64,000 nucleotides of DNA from Welwitschia mirabilis (lineage: Eukaryota > Gnetophyta > Gnetopsida > Welwitschiales), in assembly GCA_051453625.1 (NCBI GenBank), contig JBOZIK010000001.1, forward strand, positions 233,961,217 through 234,025,216, in the 5' to 3' direction. Of this stretch, positions 49,444 to 60,800 are shown piece after piece (the first letter of the stretch is position 1; each line of letters begins with the position of its first letter). Below the pieces are notes generated by a model. The model was not told the origin of the DNA, searched no databases, and saw only the letters and a list, made by a program, of their open reading frames with translations. The translations under genes were made by a program, and so were the position numbers.

Positions 49444-51869
49444 GATTATGTACTCTTCGTATCGTGAAACTTTCATATGAACAGATGAACTTCTCCAAGA
49501 TTCCCCTTAGCAAGAGGATATTCAAATTAGAATAATAGAAAGAGATGTTCAATGACCACTTTTGATAGAAAGGTTATTTTCAATAAAACATGAGAGGATG
49601 AAAAAAAGGACATGAAGATGTTTGTAACACATAGTCTAATGTCTCATATTAAAGGCACATATAAAATTAGAATATAGTCGTTTAGTTAACAACAGTCCAA
49701 CTAGTTGTAGATGAGTAAGAATCTATCTTCTAGCAGTTTTTTTTTATAACCTTAAAAAATAATAACACTACAATGCTACTTAAGGTTAGCTCTCATAAAA
49801 CATGATTACAATTATAGCTCTTGGATAGCTTTCAATCACTCATTAAAATACATTAAAAATAACACACGTTAAAGAGTCATAAAAATCATATAAAATTAAT
49901 TAAACATAATGTAAATCACTATTTGCATCTCAAAACCACCTATTTAATGTAAAAATATTATCTATGCATCTGATGTAACTTTTGTATATGATCATATACT
50001 TCAATCAGTTTAATATAATCTATATTAATATGTGGGAGAACTCATTAAAATCATTTTCTATACCAGCTTTGCTTAAAATGTAAAAATAGAATCCTTATTA
50101 CTCTAACCACACCGTAACTCTTATCTTAAAGCTTTACTATTGTTATCCTATCGTTCAGAATTGTTGTCCTTTAGTTACTTTCTTCTCCAACATATCTCTA
50201 AATGTAATTAGAAAGGACAAAATAACCTAAACATCTTGGAAAAATTATACAGTTTGCACATAACCTCACTGTTGCTAAATAGTTAGTTGCCTAACTTGGC
50301 CAAACACATTCTCATTGTTAGGTTATTGATTCTTTAGTGATTAATGATTTTTAAGTATACCCATTGTAACTCCTATTGTAGTTTTAAGAACCTGCTCAAG
50401 CTTTGGTACAAGCATATCTTATCCTTTGACTCAATTCATCATACATCTAACAGCGACAAAATTTCTCATAGTATGACAATGGATGTGTCCAGAATTAGTT
50501 ACCTAGATGTTACCTATATATTCATGTAAACAATGTGTACCTGTGTTTGCATTTACCTCCACATGCCTCTATCAATTTGGCCCCATCTTACTTGTTTAGT
50601 TAGTATATTTTGCCCCCACGTTTAGGTTTCCTATAGCCATACCCAACTTATTTTCACACACGCTTCTGATAGCAAAATATATCATTCAAGACAAAATTCT
50701 TTTCCTGCTAATATAACAATGGCCACAACCGAATTGTAATGTCCTCCAATGTCATTGCTCCTCTTTTGAGGTTATTGGCATATTTCTGAGGTGGGAAAGC
50801 CATTGTTATTGAAATAAGAGAAAACAGTAACAGAATGAAATAAAGAAACACTTTGTAAATAGTAACATATAAAAAGCTGTGTAACTTTTACATAATAGTA
50901 TAGTATAAATTACAGGAGAGGTAATAAATGGCACAATTCTTTAATCCACTTTTAGCAAAATGTGAACAAGTGATANNNNNNNNNNNNNNNNNNNNNNNNN
51001 NNNNNNNNNNNNNNNNNNNNNNNNNNNNNNNNNNNNNNNNNNNNNNNNNNNNNNNNNNNNNNNNNNNNNNNNNNNTTCTTTAATCCACTTTTAGAAAAAT
51101 GTGAACAAGTGATAGCAAACATGATACAAAAGATGTAACAAGAACCAAAGTACAGAACTACGTAACATGCAATATAAGATTTAATTAAAACGGGAAAGAA
51201 TATATTCCTTGCAACTAAAACTCCTGTTAAAAACGAATTTTTTTTTAATGTACTTGACAGATAGAATAAAATAAGCTAACCAATAATCTCTGATCATTAC
51301 CTCAATCTTTGAATGGACTTAGGGTAGTTCCCAATAATGTCTAGAAAATGCAAATTTATGTTTCCAAGTAACTGAAGTCAAAAAGCAGAGGGTTTTCAAA
51401 TATTCATTGCACTTTTTCCCTTCCTCTGTGTTTTTTTCCTCTTTGGCTCTTTTTTGGGTCTCTCTCTCTCTCTCTCCCTCTCTTTTATGGACATAAAATA
51501 TTAAGATATGACACTACCAGAGAGAGATTCCAGAGACTGCTCTTTCGCCATAACAGCAATTCTAAATTTGTTGAGCTGTAGGCTGCCAAAGGCCAAAAAA
51601 TACAAGCAGGCTCAATAAAACAAATTCATTGTTTCTCTTGAACTACCAAAAAGCAGATTTTGTATCCTAAAACTTCAGAAACTTGATAGGCAATTCCTAA
51701 AATGCCTACAAAAATTAAAATTAAACATGGCCGATTTATCGACTTCCAAAAGAATGAGTGCATGAAGCCTTTGCAACCTGCATGTTAAAAACACAGGTGC
51801 TATTGAACACTGCTTCTGATGTTGGATCTCACATGACTTCCTGATGAAGAGTTGAAAACACAGGTGCTA
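49444..51869. other. Intergenic DNA downstream of the P5A ATPase gene
   Basis: No gene was recognised between the tandem array and the stop codon of the ATPase gene. The part nearest 51869 should include its 3' untranslated region. A (TC)n run lies at about 51459-51484 and a 100-base gap at 50976-51075. Confidence 0.5.
50937..51114. repeat. Same 39-bp sequence on both sides of a gap
   Basis: The sequence ttctttaatccacttttag, then caaaatgtgaacaagtgata, at 50937-50975 recurs with one change at 51076-51114, right after the 100 Ns. This is either a tandem repeat or two overlapping contig ends that were not merged. Confidence 0.85.
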
Positions 51870-54800
51870 CTAAACATTTTTTTTGAGATTCAAAGTAATC
51901 TGTCGCTGTTTTCTCTTCCATGAAGGCATCTTGCCTGGACATAACCATCTCAAAAAGTGCTCCCACAAAAAACAACTTACTACCATAATCATGGCCCAAA
52001 TCAAGATCTGACTTCCAAAAGGCTGGGGTAATGGGACCAACTTAAGCCAATCATTTAAGTCTCTAAACATATCTGATGTGACAGCTGTAAAAAACAAAAC
52101 TGCAGCTGACAAAGCATACAAAAAGGGCTTATTTTCAAAAATGCTTTGATTGAAAGGATGGCCCATGTAATTGACACCAAATGTTGCTACCTGTATCATC
52201 ATATTGGCCATGAATGAAACCGTGTTAACCAGGTTTGGATGGAACTCTGAGTCAGGCTCAATGCACTCTTCTGGCATATATTTTTCTGCCTCTTTAACTG
52301 TAGAGATGAGGAATGTTAAATGAATTGCAAACTGTCCCATAACAGAAAAGAATACATAAGCACAAAATATGTTAGGATGTGGCCGCCTTGGTGAAAGAGT
52401 TTCCAGTGGCCGTGCATGAGAAATAAAAAGGAAAAATGCTGCAGTGAAGATTCCACCAACTGTGGCTTGTGTATCACCTAGCTTGACACCATCAAGATAC
52501 ATGACACTCAGGACATATGCAGTTGCTAAACAATTTAATCCCAGAATCTTAAACATCTGTAGAGTTGTGACAAGAGTACTTCGTCCCTGCCTTATAATAT
52601 CTGTTGTGGGCCTTACTGATGCATGTTTAGCCGTAAATGGGGATGCCATTGAAGCATCACCAAGCTTGACAATGGGAGCACTTCTACCATCCCCACCATC
52701 TTCTGACATTTCGTCCATTAACTTTTTCAGCTTCACCCTCTGCCTTTCTGCATGAGACACTGATCGACCTCTGCCCGTTGGACTGAGACTGCTAGATGGT
52801 CCATCTCCAGTTGCATTAGCAGGAGAAATGGCTGAATCAGGGCCCCCAGTCTTGCTTCTTCTACCTTTAGATACTCTGGCTGTAAATTGTGAGCATTCAG
52901 AAAGTGAAGTAATGCAACCTACCATAAAGACATCATGGAAGCAGTTTAACAATAAGGGCAACAAATTATACTAGCAGAATTTGGCAGCAGACCTGAAGTA
53001 GTTTTTTGAGATGTCTGTGAGGGAGGAATTGCATTTAAGAGTGCCACACCAACATGTGCCTGCATTGAAAATTTTATTTATGTTCTTCATATGATTAGAT
53101 AAAGTTACTAACCAACAATATTGTTTTTGGCGTTAAGAAAACATGACATCAAGAGACAGTTCATTACCTGTTTAAGGGCACCAACATCATTTGTGCCATC
53201 ACCACACATTAGTGTCACCCTTCCTACCATTTTAAGTGTTGTCAAAATAAGCTCCTTCTGCTCAGGAGAAACTCTAGCGAAAACCTATACAATACTCGAT
53301 GGTACCAACATTAGAACATTGTCATAACAGTTCCAAAATATGGTATTAGCATTAAGGAGGAAATGTTAAGCAAATGGATTCACCTTTGCAAATGGGACAA
53401 CAGATGACACAGCATTTGTGTGCTGAAGCATTAAAAAGCAATCACCTCCTATGCAAAGATCATGGGAAGAGGATAATTCCTCGACATTGCTTTCACTATG
53501 GATAGAAAATATAAATCAATATCTGATTAAGTAAGCTAGCTATACAAAAATAATAAAATCTGTGAGGAGGCTGTTGAACTCCTACACAACATAGGTAAAG
53601 ACAAGGTATTTGCCTATAAGGAATCTTCACTGTTTCATCAGGAGAAACCCAATAAAAATCTTCACTGCCCTTCCCTGGACACAGAATTAAAGGAGGCTGC
53701 ATAATGATGTGTACTTGGGCTGCAACATGGCAAGCTGTTAAGGCCTGATCTCCTGTAATCATAACCTGCAGTTAAGTAAGTAAACGTCGATTAATCTCAA
53801 ATTTCAAGAATCTCGGTTTAGTTAGCAAGAGAGGAAACTCTGAAGAAATAAATCCTACCAAATCATGGGAAGATTCTTTCAGTTCCTTGAGAACTTCAGC
53901 AGAATCAGGTCTGATGGGGCAATTAAAAACCTGAACAACATACAAAAAAATCAAATTATCCAACTATGACAAAAATTCAAATTATACAACTATAACAAAT
54001 CAGAAAATCAGAAAGAACAATCATTTGAAATTTCATAACTCACAGCAAATCCTGCAAATGTAAGGCCAGTTTCAACAGTATCTCTATCTAGGTTCCTTGC
54101 TTCAGCGACCTGCGATACACAAGATTTGTTTCATCTATAACTGAAAAACAATGTTCTTGAAAACGTGCATCTATGCAATTTAATATAGGGCTGCCACAGC
54201 TCTGGTAGACAACATATCAAACACCTCCAGACACATGCAGAATATCTACCAGCCAACTGACTGGAATGGCTTTTGAAAAACTTAGCAATTGCATTTCTCA
54301 TAACAAAGCATGAGAAACTGTGTGTTCAAGCCAGTATTTAACATGAACAAAAGACAGAAATACTCAGGAGATCGAAACAAGCAGTGCCATTTTGATAGAA
54401 TGGCCTAATTAATATCCATTAAGAATTCTAACACTGTTTTGCAATCATATACAAAAGTTAATACATACTGTCATTTCAGGAAGTGGCTTATATGCCAAAG
54501 CGAGCACACGAGATCCTTGGCGAGTATAATGTTTGTATGTTTCAATGTAACGAGGTGGGATATCCATTAGCCTCTCCTGAATGGTTTCAGGTGCACCCTG
54601 AAAATATAAGAAAGATGTATCAAATTAAATTACACAGAATAGAAACGAACCCTTTTTGTTTAAGATTTACATGTAAGGAACATATGCCTTTTTAAAACCA
54701 TCTACCATTATGTGGATTTGTAGATGACAAGAATTACCTAAATACATTTCACCATTCTTTAAGGTATGACCCTAGATCAGATTGTTTGATAGATTAATGA

Positions 54801-57800
54801 GGACTATACTTATTCCATGGAAACTTTATGAATGCCAACCATCTTGATGTAAAAGAATTGCAGACAATAAGCATCCGATCCTTACATTCACTTCAAGGGG
54901 CCAACTCACAAATGTAGTCTAAGAGAATAAGCACAACTCGTTGTAACGAAGATACAAAACATTTACATCATTGATAAACTTATTCCATGAAGTCACAATA
55001 TGGAGCAACATGCGGAAGTCAGTGTGTAATGGAAACGAAAATAAGGATGATAATGGAGATCCATCCATCAACCGAAAAAAATACTGTGTGACTGATCACT
55101 AATCATAGTGATAGATCCTCACTCTGTTATGAGTTTATAAATCAGAATCTTTAGGATTTATGTGGAAAACCCCCATGCAGGGAAAGACCATGCAGCTACC
55201 ACAGAGCCTTCTCTTCCCAGTCAAACAAGCTATCCTTGATAGCTAGAGTAGAGCGTCAAACACAGATATGGCTGCCAACAGAAAACCTTAATCAACAATC
55301 CCTTAACTGAACTGGAATACATTCCCCGTACCCAAGCCATCTGTATGTAGATTTCCATGACAATTACAGCCCTCATCTTGCATTGACACTTATAATAAAC
55401 AAAAAATATAGCTCTACATACGATTTTTTTTTAACATGTCAACATTAAGGAATATTTTGCTTCATTATTTGCCCATTCAATGGGATGATTGATAGTGTAG
55501 TGCCAGACGTGTGCCATATAAATTCCCATACATTTGACCACACAGAGATGAAGGATGCAGATGTAAAATGGAAGGAGAGATACCCCAATAGAAGTAGTCA
55601 ATCAAATACCATACAGATAGGACAAGAAGAGACAAGTCTTTCCTGCAATTCTTAGAGATGCTAATCATTCAAAGTCTAACATAATGCAACTCAAGAGATG
55701 CAATGCTTTCCAAAGCCTCCCAATCAGCAATGCTCAAGTCCAACGCCTTTCATGTAAGTGTAATGCTTGCAACCATTACTGCCTTTATGAGGGAATCAGC
55801 AAGATTATCTTCTGTTCTAACTTTAACAAGATGGGCCTTCTCCTTCTCCACCACATCAAAATGAAGTGAAACTTCACGTCAATATGCTTTGTACGAGAAT
55901 GAAATGCAACATTCTTAGCCAAGTGTAGAGCACTTTGGCTATGACAACAAATGATATACCTGGTTTGAGAAAGACCAAACCAGCATGCATCTCAACCAAA
56001 TCATCTCCTTGGTTGTTTACTGAAAGCCATGTACTCTGCCTCTTGTGGTAGACAAAGCTACATCACTTTGAAAACGTGACATCCAATTAACAGCTCCACC
56101 TCCAAGTGTAAATACATAACCTGTAGTAGATTTCCCAATATCTCCACAACCTGCAAAATTGGCATCAGACTAACCAAAAACCTTCAAGCTGGAATTACCA
56201 AAGCACAAAGAATGATTTAGAGTGCCTTTCAAGTATCGCAAAATCCACTTGACTGCTTCCCAATGTGTCCTTTCAGAATTACTCATGTACCTGGAAACAA
56301 CTCCCATTGCCTAGGCAAGATCTGGTCTACTACAAACCATGGCATACATGAGACTAGCAACTGCAAAAGTGTAAGGAACATCAACCATACCTCTAATCTA
56401 CCCACTAGAAATAGGAGTAAAGACAAGGGAGCAGTTAACCATGTTGAACCTCTCCAAGACCTTACCAATATAATCAATTGACTCAGCCACAATTTCTGAC
56501 TTGTTCTGTCTCGTTTAATCCTCCTTCCAAGTATTTGTTTTGCATGCCCATGTTTTTTTGTGGCAAACTTCTTAGCCATCTGCAATTTCAATCTACATAT
56601 CCCATGCAGATCATTTATAGCAATCAACATATCAACATATGATAAAAGAATGGTAATCTTACAAGTGGTTTTCATCAAATAAACGTGATGATCTACCTTG
56701 CGTCTTTCATATTTTTGATCCATCATAAAGTGTCGAATTTCTTATACCATTGCATAGGTGCCTGTTTTAAGCCATATAAACTTCCCTTCAACCTGCATAC
56801 CATGTTTTTTGCCATTCCCCAAAACCTTCTGGCTATTCCACATAAATTTCTTCTTGCAAATCACCATACAAGAAAGCATATTTAATATTCAATTGTTCTA
56901 ATTCTAAATCCATGCAAGTCACCATAGCCAAAATGATACGAATGGAGGTATGATTAACAATAGAAGAGAAAACTTCATTGAAATCAATACCTTTCTGTTG
57001 TGCAAAGCTCTTCACTACCATTTTGGCCGTTTATTGTCTTCCTCCATTAGTTTCATGTATCAACCTGCAAATCCACATGTTTTTCAATGCCTTTTTCTGA
57101 GGTGGCAAAGGCACTAACTCCCAAGTATGGTTCTGCTAAAAGGATTCCATTCCCTTATCCATATCCTCCATCCATTTACTAGCATTAGGACTAAAAATTA
57201 CTTCGTGGTATGAATATGGCTCTCCTGCATCTGTGTTAAGAATATAATGCAATGATAGAGAATACCTAAAAGGTAGTCTATTGGGCCTAGGAGAACCCCT
57301 AACTCAATGATCTGAAGTCTAAAAGTTTCTACATTCTGTTTAGGTTTAGGTCCAAGTTCAGGAACATTTTTTTGTTCTACTTCATCTTCCTCTTTAGAGG
57401 AGCTACTTTGAAACTCATCTTTCATCACACCATGATCTCTAAAGTGATCTGGATTATTGACTGGCTTCAGAAGGGTGCTAGGAACAAACATCCCCTCATT
57501 TTGAGTCCTTTTTGTAATTTAAAGTACATTATGTGTTCATTAAAAACCACATCACGAGATCTAGTCACCTTCTTTTCCAAAGGATCGCACGACCTATAAC
57601 CACGGTCATCACCACCATAACCCATAAACACACATTTTCCGGCCCTTTCTGATACTTCCCCAAGCTTTGAAGCACTCTATTGATGAACATAGGCTTCACA
57701 TCCAATTGTCCTAAGGTGAGAGTAAGAAACAAAACTCCCACTCCATCGGCATTCTAGTACCTATTCATCAATTCCATTATGTGGACACCTGTTCAAAAAA

Positions 57801-60800
57801 TATGCAATGGTACTTGCAACTGCAGCCCAAAACTGTTTGGGCAAACCAGAATGAGTGAGGACAGCTCTTACTCTTTCCAAAATAGTCTTGTTTTGCCTTT
57901 CAGCCACTCCATTTTGTTGTGGAGTTCTAGGCACTGTTCTATGGTGAATAATTCCAGCTTCCTTACAAAAATTCTCAAATTCCTTGGAAGTAAACTCACC
58001 TCCATTATCTGTCATCAANNNNNNNNNNNNNNNNNNNNNNNNNNNNNNNNNNNNNNNNNNNNNNNNNNNNNNNNNNNNNNNNNNNNNNNNNNNNNNNNNN
58101 NNNNNNNNNNNNNNNNNNGTGGACAAAGCTACATCACTCTGAAGACGTGACATCCAACTAATAGCTCCACCTCCAAGTGTAAATACATAACCTGTAATAG
58201 ATTTCCTAGTATCTCCACAACCTTCAAAATTGGCATCAGAGTAAGCAAGCAACAACGTTTAAGCTAGAATCACCATTGCACAAAGAATGATTTTGAATGC
58301 CTTTCAAGTATTGCAGAATCCACTTGACTACTTCCCAACGTGTCCTTTCAGGATTACTCATGTACTTGGAAACAACTCCCATTGCATGGGCAAGATCCAG
58401 TCTAGTGTAAACCATGGCATACATCAATAACAACTATAGTAGTGTAAGCAATATCAACCATATCTCTCTTCTCCCCAATAGAAATAGGGCAAGCCATGGC
58501 ATGCATGAGACTACCTACTATAGTAGTGTAAAGAATGTCAACTGTACCTCTCTTCTTCCCATTGGAAATAGGCCAGTCTCCTTTTGACAGTTTAAAGCAT
58601 CCTACCAATGGAGCAGAAGTAGTAGAATAATCAACCATGTTGAACCTCTCCAAGGCCTTTCCAATATAATTAGATTAACTCAGCCACAATTTCCAACTTT
58701 TTCTGCCTAGTTCAATCCTCATTCCAAGGATTTGTTTTGCTTGCCTAGGATCTTTTTTGGCAAACATCTTTGCCATATGCGATTTCGATTTCTCTATCTC
58801 ATATAGATTATTCACAGCAAACAACATATCATCCATATATAAGAAAAGAATGGTCATCTTACTAGTGGTTCTCATCAAATAAACCCAGTGATCTATCTTG
58901 CACCTTTCATATTCTTGCTCCATCATGGTGTCAAATTTCTTGTACCATTGCCAAAGTGCCTATTTTAAGCCATATAAACTTCTCTTCGACCTGCATACCA
59001 TGTTCTTGCCATTCCCAAAGCGTTTTCGTTGTTCCATATAAATCTCTTCTTGCAAATCACCATGCAAGAAAGCAGTTTTGATATTTAGTTGATCCAATTC
59101 TGAATCCACGCAAGCTACCAAAGCTAAAATGATAAGGATGGAGATATGTTTAATAACAAGAAAAAAAATTTCATTGAAATCAATATCTTTCTTTTGTGCA
59201 AAGCCCTTTACTACCATTCTACGCCTCTAACATTTTTCCCCATTAGCTTGTTGTTTTAACCTGTAAATCCACCTATTTTTCAATGCCCTTTTTCCAAGTG
59301 GCAAAGGCACTAATTCCTAAGGGTGGTTCTACTCAAAGGATTCTAGATCCTCGCTCATGCCCTCCGTCCATTTACTGGCATTAGGACTAGAAATGGCTTT
59401 TTGATACGACTCCGGTTCTCTTACATCCGTGTAAAGAATATAATTCAACAATGGAGAATGCCTAAAAGGTGGTTTGCTAGGCCTAAAAGAATGCCTAACC
59501 CAATGACCTGGAGTCTGAAAGATCTCTCCATTTTGTTCAGATTTAAGTTCAATTTCAGGAACATTCTCCTATTCCACTTCTTCCTCTTCCTTCTCAAAGG
59601 AGCTACTTTGAAACTCATCTTCAGCCATGCCATGATTTCTAAATTGATCTAGAATGTTGGCAATCTTTAGAAGGGTGATAGGATGAGAAATTCCCTCATT
59701 TTGAATCCTTTCTTGTGATTTAAAGCACATTGCATCTTTTATTAAAAACCACATCATGTGATTTATCACCTTCTTTGCCCTAGGCTCCCACAGCCTGTAA
59801 CCACAGTCATCCCTATCATAACCTAGAAACACATTTCCTAACCCTTTTATTAAGCCTTGAAGCACTCTATTGATGAACATAGGCTTCACATCCAATCGTC
59901 CTAAGGTGAGAATAAGAAATACAACTCCCACTCCACTGACATTCTGGTACTTGTCCATCAATTCCATTATGTGGACGCCTGTTTAAAGAGTATACAACAG
60001 TATTTGCAACTTCAACCTAAAATTGTTAGGCACACCAACATGTGTGAGAACTAAAAACAACTCTCAGTCTTTCCAAAATAGTCTAGTTCTGTCGTTCAAC
60101 AACTTCATTTTGTTGTCAAGTTTTAGGCACTATTCTATGATGAATGATTCCAACTTCCTGCAAAAATTCTCAAACTCCTTGGAAGTAAACTCACCTCCAT
60201 TATCTATCAACAATTTTTTAATTTTGCAACCTATTTCATTCTCAAGTCTGGCCTTAATGTTGCAACCTATTTCATCCTTTCTCCCTCCTTATTTTAACAA
60301 ATCACCCCAAGGGAGTGAACACCCTAGCTCCCTTTTACAACATTAAAAGAGGGGTCAATGCTAAAACATAACATTACAACATAAAGTAACTAATTTGGCT
60401 TTACATATCAAAAAATACTACACAACACTTTACATGGAATCCACAAAGGACACATCCATGGAAGTTAGTGCAAACTGCACAAGCTTTCATAATCAAGAAT
60501 CCAAGGGAGCCAACTAGGAGTCTTGCATGAATCACATGTGTAGAATCCCAAAAAATCCTGTAAGCATAACTTGAATTCATCAAAATGTACTAGTCATACT
60601 ACTAAACAGAACCAGCAAAGTTAGTTTCATCTCATGGATATTTCTTCAAGGACATAAAGCTAGAAAGTTTGACTTGAAAAGTGTCAATGTGATCCAACTT
60701 AATGCACTAGCATAATTGAAATGTTTGAATTTCTGTAAGAACCACACTTAACACATGAAGACAAAAAGGAAATCTATAAGCAGTGTGCTGACCAAGAAGC

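Noticed and set aside
54860-55690. An LTR for Copia segment B
   Set aside because: No matching copy on the other side, no TG...CA ends, no purine tract and no primer-binding site were found.
56263-60346. Plus-strand frames in the P5A intron
   Set aside because: They are antisense shadows of the minus-strand Copia pol segments.
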